From an unidentified eubacterium SCB49 (GTDB taxonomy: Bacteria > Bacteroidota > Bacteroidia > Flavobacteriales > Flavobacteriaceae): a stretch of DNA of 64,000 bases. Below, piece after piece: positions 1 to 9,109 of the stretch. Both the position numbers and the translations under genes were made by a program. The notes under the pieces are model-generated. The model saw only the letters and a program-made list of their open reading frames with translations, was not told where the DNA came from and did not search any database. The stretch spans positions 186,001-250,000 of the forward strand of contig ABCO01000002.1 of assembly GCA_000170815.1 (NCBI GenBank), written 5' to 3'. Every line of letters begins with the position of its first letter. The stretch's first letter is position 1.

Positions 1-104
1 CCAGCTTCAGAATGAAGCTCTATTTGTTTCCCTAAAGTTCCCACAGGTAACACCTCGCGGTGTGCAATAACAGATGTCGAAACAGGTGTAAGGTATTCTT
101 TCAA
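1..104 (-). CDS. Arginase/formimidoylglutamase-family protein, N-terminal fragment (partial)
   Basis: An open frame runs off the left edge of the window and encodes about 34 residues. It has no in-frame ATG. The best start is TTG at 104, because an in-frame stop lies not far upstream and no other usable start was found. The short peptide (LKEYLTPVSTSVIAHR, then GTLGKQIELHSEA) resembles the N-terminus of flavobacterial arginase-like formimidoylglutamases, which often lie downstream of topA. The catalytic metal-binding motifs would be outside the window, so the family call is tentative. It is co-directional with topA, 104 bp downstream. Confidence 0.45.
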   Translation of the reverse strand, partial: MKEYLTPVSTSVIAHREVLPVGTLGKQIELHSEA

Positions 105-208
105 GAAACTATTTATTGTGTGTAAATTTTACTTTTAATTTATATTCATCTCGGTTTATTTCCGAAGCAATCATACAATTGACCTCAAATATAACCCAAT
201 AGAACCAC

Positions 209-2746
209 TTACTTCTTTTTTGCAGCAGTTTTCTTTTTAGCAGGGGCTTTTTTCTTTGCCGGTGCCTTTTTCTTGGCAGCCGTTTTCTTTTTCTTCGGCG
301 CATTCTTTTCTAGAATCGCTTTCGCTTCTTCTAAAGTCATTTCTTTCGCTTCTGTTGTCTTAGGCAACTCTATCTTTGTCTTACCCTTAAGCAAATTAAA
401 ACGACCCCATCTCGCTTTTTCTAAACGTATTCCTTCTTCTTCCCAGTTATGAATTACCTTATCAATCTCTTTTTGCTTTTTAATTTCGATAAGCTCAATA
501 ATATCTGCTTCACTTAAATTATCGTGATCATATTTCTTATTAACATTAATAAACATGTTGTTCCATTTAATAAATGGACCAAAACGCCCCTTCCCTTTTT
601 GTACAGGAAGACCTTCATATTCATAAATAGGAGCATCTGCTTTTTTCTTTTCCTCTATCAGCTCTTTTGCCATTGCCATATCTACATCAAGCGGATCATG
701 ACCTTTTGGTAAAGACACAAACATTTTTCCTAAACGTACATAAGGACCAAAACGACCATTATTCACCTCTACCTCTTCTCCATCATAAACACCGAGCGTT
801 TTTGGTAGTTTAAACAAATCCATCACTTCTTCAAAAGTCACTAAATGCAACTGCTGGTCTGGACGTAAACTTGCAAATTTTTTCTCTTCATCATCTGCAG
901 CTCCTATTTGAGCCATAGGTCCAAAACGACCTAAACGCACCAGTACAGGCTTACCCGTTGCAGGATCTTCACCTAAAATACGTTCACCACTTTCTCTATC
1001 TGCATTCTCTTTTACATCTTCTACAGTAGGATGAAACTTACTGTAAAAGTCTTTCATCATTTTCTTCCACTTCAAGTTTCCATCTGCAATATCATCAAAA
1101 TCTTGCTCTACTTTTGCCGTGAAATTAAAATCTAACACATTAGAAAAATGCTCCACCAAGAAGTCATTTACAATCATCCCAATATCTGTAGGCACCATTT
1201 TCCCTTTGTCTGAACCTACCGTTTCAGTTAATTGCACATCTTTTACGCTTCCATCTTCTTGCGTCATTTGCAAATAAGAACGCTCTACACCTTCAATCGT
1301 TCCTTTTTCTACATAATTTCTATTAATGATAGTAGAGATTGTAGGCGCATAAGTAGACGGTCTACCGATTCCTAATTCTTCTAATTTTTTTACTAACGAA
1401 GCTTCCGTAAAGCGATATGCTGGTCTCGTAAATCTTTCGGTAGCAGTAATGTAGTTTTTATTTAAATCGTCACCTTCTTTAAGGTTAGGCAACATTCCTT
1501 CTTGTTCTTCTTCTTCAAAATCTGTTCCTTCTAAATACACTTTTAAGAAACCATCAAACTTGATCATCTCTCCATTAGAAGTAAATTGTTCTTTTAAAGT
1601 ATTTGCTCCGTGAATTCCTATTTTAACATTAGTACGCTCTAGTTGTGCATCACTCATTTGCGAAGCAAGGGTACGTTTCCAAATTAGATCGTATAATCTC
1701 GCTTGGTCATGCTCAATACTCACACTGTGCTTAGACATATCTGTAGGTCTAATCGCCTCGTGAGCTTCTTGCGCCCCTTTAGATTTTCCTTTATAATCAC
1801 GTGGCTTACTATATGCTTCGCCGTAAGATTTAATAATCTCTGCAGCCGCTGCTCCTTTTGCATCATTAGATAAGTTTACACTATCTGTTCTCATATAAGT
1901 AATCAAACCTGCCTCATACAAACGCTGTGCAATAGTCATCGTTTTACTCACAGAAAAATACAATTTTCGTGAAGCTTCTTGTTGTAATGTAGAAGTTGTA
2001 AATGGTGCTGCAGGAGATTTTTTCGCTGGCTTTTTAGTCAAACTCGCTACATCATAAGACGCTTTAATGTTTTTCTCTAAAAACGCTCTTGCTTCTTCTT
2101 CTGTCTTAAAGTTTTTAGCAAGTTTTGCTTTAAACTTAGCGCCATCCACACTTAAAAACTCGGCATCTACTCTATAAGAAGCCACTGGTGTAAATCCTTC
2201 TATCTCACGCTCACGCTCAACAATAAGTCGCACTGCTACAGACTGAACTCGACCTGCAGACAGCCCACCTTTTACTTTACGCCACAAAACAGGAGACAAC
2301 TCATACCCCACCAATCTATCTAACACACGTCTTGCCTGCTGCGCATCTACAAGATTATAATCTATTTGTCTTGGATTTTCTATCGCCTTTAAGATGGCCG
2401 TTTTTGTAATTTCGTGAAACACAATACGCTTTGTGTTATCATCTTTTAAATCCAACTCTTCTGCTAAATGCCAAGCAATTGCCTCACCCTCTCGATCCTC
2501 ATCACTCGCTAGCCAAACCATTTCTGCTTTTTTAGCATCTCGCTTTAACTCTGAAACAATTTTTTTCTTATCGCTCGACACGATATACTTTGGTGAAAAA
2601 TCGCCTTCCACATCTACCCCCAACTCCTTCGAAGGTAAATCTGCAATATGCCCAAAACTGGACGATACTTTAAAATCTTTTCCGAGAAATTTTTCTATGG
2701 TTTTTGCCTTTGCAGGGGACTCAACAATCACTAAATTTTTAGCCAT
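209..2746 (-). CDS. topA: DNA topoisomerase I
   Basis: Type IA topoisomerase that relaxes negative supercoils. The 845-residue product begins MAKNLVIVESPAKAKTIEKF, the TOPRIM start, with the acidic SDEDREGEA motif at about 81-89. The catalytic tyrosine is in GLITYMRTDS (Y284, with R286). The C-terminal half carries three to four GRFGP-type repeats (LGRFGPM, NGRFGPY, KGRFGPF, WGRFNLL) instead of Cys4 zinc fingers, as is usual in Bacteroidetes. The last roughly 30 residues are a Lys/Ala/Pro tail of KKKAPAKKK-like repeats, probably a nonspecific DNA-binding tail. A TAnnTTTG box lies 54 bp upstream on the minus strand. Confidence 0.97.
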   Translation of the reverse strand: MAKNLVIVESPAKAKTIEKFLGKDFKVSSSFGHIADLPSKELGVDVEGDFSPKYIVSSDKKKIVSELKRDAKKAEMVWLASDEDREGEAIAWHLAEELDLKDDNTKRIVFHEITKTAILKAIENPRQIDYNLVDAQQARRVLDRLVGYELSPVLWRKVKGGLSAGRVQSVAVRLIVEREREIEGFTPVASYRVDAEFLSVDGAKFKAKLAKNFKTEEEARAFLEKNIKASYDVASLTKKPAKKSPAAPFTTSTLQQEASRKLYFSVSKTMTIAQRLYEAGLITYMRTDSVNLSNDAKGAAAAEIIKSYGEAYSKPRDYKGKSKGAQEAHEAIRPTDMSKHSVSIEHDQARLYDLIWKRTLASQMSDAQLERTNVKIGIHGANTLKEQFTSNGEMIKFDGFLKVYLEGTDFEEEEQEGMLPNLKEGDDLNKNYITATERFTRPAYRFTEASLVKKLEELGIGRPSTYAPTISTIINRNYVEKGTIEGVERSYLQMTQEDGSVKDVQLTETVGSDKGKMVPTDIGMIVNDFLVEHFSNVLDFNFTAKVEQDFDDIADGNLKWKKMMKDFYSKFHPTVEDVKENADRESGERILGEDPATGKPVLVRLGRFGPMAQIGAADDEEKKFASLRPDQQLHLVTFEEVMDLFKLPKTLGVYDGEEVEVNNGRFGPYVRLGKMFVSLPKGHDPLDVDMAMAKELIEEKKKADAPIYEYEGLPVQKGKGRFGPFIKWNNMFINVNKKYDHDNLSEADIIELIEIKKQKEIDKVIHNWEEEGIRLEKARWGRFNLLKGKTKIELPKTTEAKEMTLEEAKAILEKNAPKKKKTAAKKKAPAKKKAPAKKKTAAKKK

Positions 2747-2799
2747 CTAATTTTTATTTAATCAATTCTCGAAGTGTCAAGAATCTTAAATTTGGGATA

Positions 2800-2807
2800 C
2801 AAAAGTA
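2800..2807 (-). promoter_or_regulatory. Probable topA promoter -7 box
   Basis: On the minus strand the sequence reads TACTTTTG, a match to the Bacteroidetes TAnnTTTG -7 element. A start site about 6 nt downstream would leave a leader of roughly 45 nt before the topA ATG. No clear -33 TTTG was found. Confidence 0.5.
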
Positions 2808-2929
2808 TATGATTTTTTTTTACACCTTAATATACATCACAATTTTAGGTCGAAATTAACGATTAAAACACCCGTAAAACCACATAAAAACACCTGATAC
2901 AAAGCTTGTTAGCTTTTATAAAAAAGTAA

Positions 2930-3160
2930 TTAAAAAAAATACCTCACTTATCAGTTTTAAAACAAACCTTCACCGCAACTTCTTGGGCGGAACTAGGATC
3001 AAAGTATCCTAAAATTTCAGAAACAATAGAATTAAGGCCAGCAAACAGCAACAGAAAAGACAGCACGATTATTAAAGGTAGGGTAAACGAAAAAGCAGCA
3101 ATAGAAGAAGTTAAAAGGTTGCAGCAGTTTTATGAGGTAGCAAAGAATAAAAAAAAATAA
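2930..3160 (+). pseudogene. Decayed coding remnant without a start codon
   Basis: The 449-bp gap between topA and the next gene holds a 76-codon frame that is open from a stop at 2927 to TAA at 3158 but has no ATG or GTG. From about 2965 it reads like protein, with WAELGSKYPKISETIELR and a charged helical tail AAIEEVKRLQQFYEVAKNKKK-like in composition. I do not recognise the family. It looks like the 3' remnant of a lost gene, but chance is possible. Nothing else was seen in the gap apart from the topA promoter. Confidence 0.35.
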
Positions 3161-3219
3161 TTTCAACTTTCATTCATTTATTCTTAACTTTAACAATGCT
3201 CAAAAAAATTCATATAACT

Positions 3220-4086
3220 ATGAAACATCTTTTTATTATTCTCTGCTTGTCATTTGTATTCATAAGTTGCTCAAGTGATTCTGAACCTGAAGAACAAGAC
3301 TCTGAAATTTTTGGTTTAATTTTAAAAACATTAACAGAATATAGATACCCAGATAATGACTTTGTATTAACCTACACAGAATCCTACAACGAAGATGTTC
3401 AATTGATTCATAAAGATTGGGGACAAGGTTCTTCTTATTATAAAGTTAATTACAACCCATCTGGATACATAAATGAGGCGAAACTTTACAACCCCGACAA
3501 CTCAATTACAAGAACTATATCATACTTTTATAACGCTAGCAATGGTAAAATAGACTCTATAGGCCATAAGTCAACTAATTTAGAATTTACTGAATATGAC
3601 AAATTTACTCACGAAGAGAATAAAATTAGCTTGTTATCACACATAGATTATTATAGTGACGAGTTTACCTTTAACGAGAAGGGAAAAATAATTTATCTTG
3701 ATAAAAGAGTTAAATTTTCCAGTTTCTACACAACTTTTGAATATGAATTAGATAACGTAAAAAAACTTAATATAACATATAGTAGTGGTAATTCTAACGT
3801 TGTGACAATTGAGTACGAGTATGATAGTTTTATTAATCCATTATACAGAAATACAGAAGCTGATTATTTAAATGATACTGTTTTAGATTATCGCCAACCA
3901 GGTTATAAAGAATTAAATTTTTCAAAAAACAATTTTATAACCAAAACCTACACATCATCATTATACCCAGAGGACAACTATGTTTATACAAGAGAAATAG
4001 AATACAATAGTGACAACTACCCTATTACAAGTATCAATAAAAGTAATGGTGAGATTGTAGGCAAACATACGTATGAATACCATTAA
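3220..4086 (+). CDS. Uncharacterised lipoprotein with RHS/YD-like repeats
   Basis: A predicted outer-membrane or surface lipoprotein of 288 residues. The start is placed at the ATG of MKHLFIILCLSFVFISCSSD, because this gives a proper signal peptide with lipobox (FISC, Cys about residue 17); an upstream in-frame ATG at 3196 would bury it. The body is rich in Tyr, Asn and Asp and shows repeated short strands of the YNPSGYI / FNEKGKII / EYDSF type, like Bacteroidetes sugar-binding or YD-repeat lipoproteins. The cargo is unknown. It stands alone and is followed by a strong terminator. Confidence 0.7.
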   Translation: MKHLFIILCLSFVFISCSSDSEPEEQDSEIFGLILKTLTEYRYPDNDFVLTYTESYNEDVQLIHKDWGQGSSYYKVNYNPSGYINEAKLYNPDNSITRTISYFYNASNGKIDSIGHKSTNLEFTEYDKFTHEENKISLLSHIDYYSDEFTFNEKGKIIYLDKRVKFSSFYTTFEYELDNVKKLNITYSSGNSNVVTIEYEYDSFINPLYRNTEADYLNDTVLDYRQPGYKELNFSKNNFITKTYTSSLYPEDNYVYTREIEYNSDNYPITSINKSNGEIVGKHTYEYH

Positions 4087-4121
4087 CGTTTAAAACTTCT
4101 CATTTCGTTTTATACCACAAA

Positions 4122-4160
4122 AAAGCTGCTTCCTCAAACGAGAAAGCAGCTTTAATTTTT
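4122..4160 (+). terminator. Rho-independent terminator after the lipoprotein gene
   Basis: A 10-bp perfect stem (AAAGCTGCTT at 4122-4131 with AAGCAGCTTT at 4144-4153) is followed by a T-rich run ending at 4160. Confidence 0.85.
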
Positions 4161-4240
4161 TAACTAGTTTTTAGCTTATGGTATTTCCGAAGTAACTAAC
4201 TGAATTTAAAACATAAAATTAACAAATTGTTCTCTGCCAC

Positions 4241-4274
4241 TTTGTCATAAAATCACTCCATTTTATTATCTTTG
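4241..4274 (+). promoter_or_regulatory. Bacteroidetes-type promoter for miaB
   Basis: A -33-like TTTG at 4241-4244 is followed 22 nt later by TATCTTTG at 4267-4274, a TAnnTTTG -7 box. Transcription would start near 4280. That favours the ATG at 4319 over the ATG at 4283 as the miaB start. Confidence 0.65.
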
Positions 4275-4318
4275 CACTCTTATTGACTTATTCATATTTC
4301 AGCAAGTCAAAACAGCTT

Positions 4319-5758
4319 ATGGAAAAAACAATTGACGAAAAAGTGCAAGGTAATGCACTAGACATCACTCCCAACAAAGAAAACAAACGCAAACTCTTTA
4401 TTGAGAGCTACGGCTGCGCCATGAATTTTAGCGACAGCGAGATTGTTGCTTCTATTTTAAGTGAGCAAGGTTTTAACACTACCCAAACACTAGAAGAAGC
4501 AGATTTAGTTTTAGTAAACACGTGTTCCATTAGAGATAAAGCAGAGCAAACGGTTCGTAAACGACTTGAAAAATACAACGCTGTAAAGCGTGATATCAAT
4601 CCTAAAATGAAAGTAGGCGTACTTGGCTGTATGGCAGAACGTTTAAAAGAAAAATTTCTGGATGAAGAGAAAATTGTAGATATGGTGGTTGGGCCAGATG
4701 CCTATAAAGACCTACCTAATTTATTAGCTGAAGTAGAAGCTGGAAACGACGCGGTAAACGTAGTACTCTCTAAAGACGAAACCTATGGAGACATTGCCCC
4801 AGTACGTCTAAACACAAACGGCATTAACGCGCTGGTAAGTATTACACGAGGCTGTGATAATATGTGTACATTTTGTGTTGTTCCTTTTACCCGAGGCCGC
4901 GAGAGAAGTCGTGACCCAAAAAGTATTCTAGACGAAATAAGCAAGCTTGCAAATAGCGGCTATAAAGAAGTAACGTTACTAGGCCAAAACGTAGATAGTT
5001 ATTTATGGTACGGCGGCGGACTTAAAAAAGATTATAAAAATGCTACCGAAATGGAAAAAGCAACCGCTACTTCTTTTTCGCAATTATTAGATCTTGTGGC
5101 TAGCGCTCAACCAGAAATGAGAATCAGGTTTTCTACTTCAAATCCGCAAGATATGACGGAAGAAGTTTTTCACGTGATGGCAAAACACAAAAACATTTGC
5201 AAGCACGTACACTTACCAGTACAAAGCGGAAGTAATCGCATATTAAAAGAAATGAACCGCCAGCATACGGTAGAAGAATACCTTGCACTCGTAAACAGAA
5301 TGTGGGAAATTATACCAGAAGCCAGTATCTCTCAAGATATGATTATCGGTTTTCCTTCGGAAACAGAACAAGACCATAAAGACACGCTAGACTTGATGGA
5401 AAAGGTGAAGTTTTCTTTTGGGTATATGTACAAATACTCTGAAAGACCAGGAACGATGGCAGCTCGAAAATTTGAAGACGATGTTCCAGAGGCAACCAAA
5501 AAAAGAAGACTACAAGAGATTGTAGACCAACAACGAAAAGACGCTGCATACAGAACACAACAATTTGTAGGAAAAGTAACCGAAGTTTTAATTGAAAAAG
5601 TATCGAAGAAAAACCCAGACCAATGGAGTGGTCGTAACGAACAAAGTATCGGTGTGGTTTTCCCAAAAGAAAATTACAAAGTGGGCGATTTTGTGCAGGT
5701 TTTAATTAAAGATTGTACAAGCGCTACCTTGATTGGGGAGGCAGTTCAGAAGCAGTAA
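4319..5758 (+). CDS. miaB: tRNA-2-methylthio-N6-dimethylallyladenosine synthase
   Basis: Radical-SAM methylthiotransferase that adds the 2-methylthio group to i6A37 of tRNAs. The N-terminal UPF0004 domain supplies the second cluster ligands in ESYGCAMN, NTCSIRDKA and GVLGCMAE. The radical-SAM CxxxCxxC motif is RGCDNMCTFC, and a C-terminal TRAM domain follows (about the last 65 residues). The 479-residue length from this start is normal. The 4283 start would add 12 residues but would leave almost no leader after the predicted promoter. The sigma-54 activator gene follows 72 bp downstream. Confidence 0.96.
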   Translation: MEKTIDEKVQGNALDITPNKENKRKLFIESYGCAMNFSDSEIVASILSEQGFNTTQTLEEADLVLVNTCSIRDKAEQTVRKRLEKYNAVKRDINPKMKVGVLGCMAERLKEKFLDEEKIVDMVVGPDAYKDLPNLLAEVEAGNDAVNVVLSKDETYGDIAPVRLNTNGINALVSITRGCDNMCTFCVVPFTRGRERSRDPKSILDEISKLANSGYKEVTLLGQNVDSYLWYGGGLKKDYKNATEMEKATATSFSQLLDLVASAQPEMRIRFSTSNPQDMTEEVFHVMAKHKNICKHVHLPVQSGSNRILKEMNRQHTVEEYLALVNRMWEIIPEASISQDMIIGFPSETEQDHKDTLDLMEKVKFSFGYMYKYSERPGTMAARKFEDDVPEATKKRRLQEIVDQQRKDAAYRTQQFVGKVTEVLIEKVSKKNPDQWSGRNEQSIGVVFPKENYKVGDFVQVLIKDCTSATLIGEAVQKQ

Positions 5759-5798
5759 TAATAGTAAAAACAAAAACGCATCCAGATAACAATCAGGA

Positions 5799-5816
5799 TC
5801 GGTTTCGGTTTCGGTT
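5799..5816 (+). repeat. Short hexanucleotide repeat (TCGGTT)3
   Basis: Three perfect tandem copies of TCGGTT lie in the 72-bp gap between miaB and the sigma-54 activator, ending 14 bp before its ATG. This is a potential slippage site near the translation start. Confidence 0.7.
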
Positions 5817-5830
5817 TTAAATTCATTAAA

Positions 5831-7105
5831 ATGGAGTCAATACAAGCAACAAAACAACGATTTGGTATTATAGGGAATGACCCTAAATTAAATCGTGCCA
5901 TAGAAAAAGCGATACAAGTAGCGCCTACAGATATTTCTGTTTTAGTGACGGGAGAAAGTGGGGTCGGTAAAGAGAGTATTCCTAAAATAATACACGCTTT
6001 ATCACACCGCAAACACCATAAATACATTGCTGTAAACTGCGGTGCGATACCAGAAGGAACCATAGACAGTGAACTTTTTGGACACGAAAAAGGTGCTTTT
6101 ACGGGAGCAACCTCTACCCGTAGTGGTTATTTTGAAGTCGCAGATGGCGGTACTATTTTTCTAGATGAAGTAGGCGAATTACCATTACCAACACAAGTAC
6201 GTTTATTACGTGTTCTTGAAAATGGCGAATTTTTAAAAGTAGGCTCTTCAAAACTACAAAAAACAGATGTACGTATTGTTGCGGCTACAAATGTAAAAAT
6301 GGTTGAAGCGATAGAAAAAGGAAAATTTAGAGAAGACCTTTTTTATAGATTGAGTACCGTAGACATCAACCTACCACCGCTACGTGAGCGTAGCGAAGAC
6401 ATCCACTTATTATTTAGAAAGTTTGCGTCAGATTTTGCTCAGAAATACAAAATGCCAACAGTTCGTTTAGACGAGCAAGCCATCAGTTTACTACTACAAT
6501 ATAGATGGAGCGGTAACATTAGACAATTACGCAATGTAGCCGAGCAAATTTCTGTGCTAGAAACAGAACGAAACATCAACTACACAACACTTAAAAATTA
6601 CCTACCTAATATGGGAGGAAATTTACCCGCGGTAATTGGTGCAAAAAAGACAGAAAGTGATTTTAGCAATGAACGCGAAATACTCTACAAAGTACTTTTT
6701 GACATGCAAAGAGATGTAAACGATCTTAAAAAACTAACTATGGAGTTAATGAACTCCAATAGTGCATCTACCGTGAAAGAAGAAAACTCTTCGCTTATCA
6801 ACAAAATTTACTCTAAAGAACATAATCACGAAGAACAATTAGCGGCAATTGTAGAAGATGAATATGCCGAAGAAAGTGCCAAGGTAGAAGTGCTTAACAT
6901 TTCAGAAACACCTGAGCAAAAACCTAGTAATTATGATTTTGCTGAAGAGATTGAAGAAGAAGAAAACCTATCATTGCACGAAAAGGAATTAGAGCTCATA
7001 AAGAAGTCTCTAGAAAAATACAAAGGAAAACGTAAAGATGCGGCAGATGAACTAGGTATTAGTGAACGTACACTTTATAGAAAAATTAAACAATATAATT
7101 TGTAA
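5831..7105 (+). CDS. Sigma-54-dependent transcriptional activator (no receiver domain)
   Basis: A 424-residue bacterial enhancer-binding protein. The AAA+ domain starts almost at the N-terminus: Walker A GESGVGKE (41-48), the sigma-54 contact loop GAFTGA (88-93), and Walker B GTIFLDEV (107-114). It ends in a Fis-type helix-turn-helix (AADELGISERTLYRKIKQY). There is no receiver, GAF or PAS domain, so activity is probably controlled by abundance or by a partner. A linker of about 140 acidic residues separates AAA+ from the HTH. It heads a co-directional run through lptE, TPR protein and secG to groES, which itself has a sigma-54-like promoter. Confidence 0.93.
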   Translation: MESIQATKQRFGIIGNDPKLNRAIEKAIQVAPTDISVLVTGESGVGKESIPKIIHALSHRKHHKYIAVNCGAIPEGTIDSELFGHEKGAFTGATSTRSGYFEVADGGTIFLDEVGELPLPTQVRLLRVLENGEFLKVGSSKLQKTDVRIVAATNVKMVEAIEKGKFREDLFYRLSTVDINLPPLRERSEDIHLLFRKFASDFAQKYKMPTVRLDEQAISLLLQYRWSGNIRQLRNVAEQISVLETERNINYTTLKNYLPNMGGNLPAVIGAKKTESDFSNEREILYKVLFDMQRDVNDLKKLTMELMNSNSASTVKEENSSLINKIYSKEHNHEEQLAAIVEDEYAEESAKVEVLNISETPEQKPSNYDFAEEIEEEENLSLHEKELELIKKSLEKYKGKRKDAADELGISERTLYRKIKQYNL

Positions 7106-7123
7106 TTTGGCGGTTCTAAGCTT

Positions 7124-7645
7124 ATGAAAAAAAAGACACTAAACATTGTTACTACTACACTCCTATTCTGTTTACTTCTAACAGTGAGTAGTTGTGGTAT
7201 TTATTCTTTTTCTGGAGCGAGTATTGGGCCAGATATAAAAACATTTCAAGTAAATTATTTTCAAAATAATGCCCCAAATGTAGAACCTGGAATTGATAGA
7301 GATTTCACCTTAAAACTACAAGACCTGCTACTTAACCAGACCAGTCTTGATCTAGTAACAAATAATGGCGATCTCATCTATGAAGGCGAAATTGTAGAGT
7401 TCTACACCGCACCAATTACTGCAACCTCAGAGAGTACAGCAGCTCAAAACAGACTAACCGTAGGTGTAAACGTAAGATTTTACGATACAAAAGTACCTGA
7501 CAATGATTTTGAACAGCGCTTCTCATTTTATTTTGACTACCCAGGAACCACACAGTTAATAGGTAGTTCACTGGATTCAGCATTAGATGAAATTTTTGAA
7601 CGTATTACGCAAGATATTTTTAACACATCGCTTGCAAAATGGTAA
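7124..7645 (+). CDS. lptE: LptE-like LPS-assembly lipoprotein
   Basis: A 173-residue lipoprotein with signal peptide and lipobox (VSSCGIYSFSGAS, Cys about 24). The GIYSFSGASI start, the later conserved NRLTVGVNVRFYDT strand and the C-terminal helix are typical of Bacteroidetes LptE-family proteins, which plug the LptD barrel in lipopolysaccharide export. It lies 18 bp after the sigma-54 activator and 3 bp before the next gene, so it is probably in one operon. The family is divergent from E. coli LptE, so the symbol rests on context and fold pattern. Confidence 0.8.
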   Translation: MKKKTLNIVTTTLLFCLLLTVSSCGIYSFSGASIGPDIKTFQVNYFQNNAPNVEPGIDRDFTLKLQDLLLNQTSLDLVTNNGDLIYEGEIVEFYTAPITATSESTAAQNRLTVGVNVRFYDTKVPDNDFEQRFSFYFDYPGTTQLIGSSLDSALDEIFERITQDIFNTSLAKW

Positions 7646-7648
7646 ACT

Positions 7649-8593
7649 GTGAATAAAGAAACCTACACATACCTCTTAGCAAACCCACAAGAAATAGACA
7701 AAAGTCACTTAGGCGACATTTCTCTAATGCTTGACATGTATCCTTATTTTCAATCTGCTCGAGCGCTTCAGTTAAAAGCTTTTAAAAATGAGCATAGTTT
7801 TTTATACAACGATGCACTAAAAAAGACGGCAGCTTACACCACAGATCGTGATGTTTTATTCTCATATATCACATCTACAGAGTTTGTACAAGATCAAATT
7901 TCGCAAACCATCATAGCTCATAAAGACGATTGGAATAATATAGAAGTAGAACACCAAGACCTCTCACAAGAGCATGATACCGCCAAAAAAGAAGAAATAG
8001 AAAGCGAATTAAAGAAAGCAAACGCAATTTTAAATCCGCACCTTTTTGAGAAGAAAGAAGAAGCTTCTGTTACATCGATAGAAAATAGTATTGAAACTTC
8101 GGAAACTTTAAGTACCAAAACTACCGCCGAAGAAGAAACACCCCAAACAATTGAAGAGAACGCGCCTATTCCGTTTAAAAAAGAAGACACGCATTCTTTT
8201 ACAGAATGGTTAAAACTATCACAAGCAACGCCTATAAAAAAGGTAGCGCAAACTCCAGTCGAGCCTATTTCAGAAGAGCCAAAAAAAGCCCCAAAAGCGC
8301 AAGCAAAGAAAGGAGATACACAAGCTAAAAAGTTTCAGCAGATAGAAAAATTTATACAAGAGCAGCCTAAAATTATCCCTAAAGCTAAGAATGAGCCATT
8401 TTCTCAAATAGCTATTACAAATAACGACAGCCCAAAAGCCTTAATGACAGAGACTTTAGCTAAAGTTTACTTGCAACAAAAAAAGTATGACAAGGCCATT
8501 CAAGCATATAAAATATTAATTTTGAAATATCCCGAAAAAAGTGGTTTCTTTGCAGACCAAATTAGGGCAATAAAGAATTTAGATAAAAAATAA
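7649..8593 (+). CDS. TPR-containing protein of unknown function
   Basis: A 314-residue protein with a GTG start (7649) only 3 bp after the lptE stop. No signal peptide is visible. The N-terminal region (about 1-110) is helical. The middle (about 120-225) is low-complexity, rich in Glu, Lys, Thr and Pro, and likely disordered. The C-terminus (about 265-310) holds one clear TPR-like helix pair (LAKVYLQQKKYDKAIQAYK). It is a conserved neighbour of lptE and secG in flavobacteria and may be a scaffold, but no function can be assigned. Confidence 0.75.
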   Translation: MNKETYTYLLANPQEIDKSHLGDISLMLDMYPYFQSARALQLKAFKNEHSFLYNDALKKTAAYTTDRDVLFSYITSTEFVQDQISQTIIAHKDDWNNIEVEHQDLSQEHDTAKKEEIESELKKANAILNPHLFEKKEEASVTSIENSIETSETLSTKTTAEEETPQTIEENAPIPFKKEDTHSFTEWLKLSQATPIKKVAQTPVEPISEEPKKAPKAQAKKGDTQAKKFQQIEKFIQEQPKIIPKAKNEPFSQIAITNNDSPKALMTETLAKVYLQQKKYDKAIQAYKILILKYPEKSGFFADQIRAIKNLDKK

Positions 8594-8597
8594 TACA

Positions 8598-8951
8598 ATG
8601 AGTACGTTTTCGATATTTTTAGTTTTAATCATTTTTATAGCATTTTTGCTAGTAGTAGTTATAATGGTACAAAATCCTAAGGGAGGCGGATTATCTTCTT
8701 CTTTTGGAGGTGGTGGAACTCAGCAAATGGGTGGTGTTAAGAAAACAACAGATTTTCTTGACAAAAGTACTTGGACACTATCTCTAATTTTAATTGTATT
8801 AATCTTACTTTCAAACATTCCTTTATTAGGAACTGGTGATAACATTACAGATTCTCGTGCACTTGATCAAGATGCAATACAGAATACACTACCGGCTACA
8901 AACCAAACGCTTCCTGCAACAGATGTTGACACAGACGGAGGAGACAAGTAA
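8598..8951 (+). CDS. secG: Preprotein translocase subunit SecG
   Basis: Small integral membrane subunit of the SecYEG channel. The 117-residue product has two hydrophobic helices (about 4-24 and 54-74) separated by the hallmark VQNPKGGGLSSSFGGGG loop. An acidic, polar C-terminal extension is common in Bacteroidetes. The start is 4 bp after the TPR gene stop. It is the last gene before a strong terminator. Confidence 0.94.
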   Translation: MSTFSIFLVLIIFIAFLLVVVIMVQNPKGGGLSSSFGGGGTQQMGGVKKTTDFLDKSTWTLSLILIVLILLSNIPLLGTGDNITDSRALDQDAIQNTLPATNQTLPATDVDTDGGDK

Positions 8952-8976
8952 GACTCACATCTTAAAAACATATTTA

Positions 8977-9007
8977 AATGCCAACTCTAACGAGTTGGCA
9001 TTTTTTG
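8977..9007 (+). terminator. Rho-independent terminator after secG
   Basis: A 10-bp stem (ATGCCAACTC at 8978-8987 with GAGTTGGCAT at 8992-9001) has a 4-nt loop and is followed by a run of T. It separates the lptE-secG operon from groES. Confidence 0.92.
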
Positions 9008-9050
9008 TTTCATCAAATTCCTGAACCTCCGGTGAGGCAATTGCAATTAA

Positions 9051-9067
9051 TGTCTGCCAAGCTGACA
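9051..9067. promoter_or_regulatory. Inverted repeat upstream of groES, candidate enhancer site
   Basis: TGTCTGCCAAGCTGACA is an interrupted dyad (TGTC/GACA and GC/GC, one mismatch) lying about 45-60 bp upstream of the sigma-54-like -24/-12 element. The spacing suits an activator site. A half-site-like TGACAG occurs at 9094-9099. Confidence 0.5.
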
Positions 9068-9109
9068 TTTTAATATCTTATTCCCTTTCATAATGACAGT
9101 TTACTTGCG

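Noticed and set aside
109..303. An Arg/Lys-rich 64-codon minus-strand frame at the topA end
   Set aside because: It overlaps the low-complexity Lys/Ala tail of topA in another frame and comes from that repeat.
4283..4318. An upstream ATG for miaB at 4283
   Set aside because: The predicted transcription start is near 4280, which would leave no leader; the ATG at 4319 gives a standard MiaB N-terminus.
8978..9010. TTGGCATTTTTTG after secG as a second sigma-54 promoter
   Set aside because: The GG is not followed by GC after 10 nt; it is part of the terminator stem and T-run.
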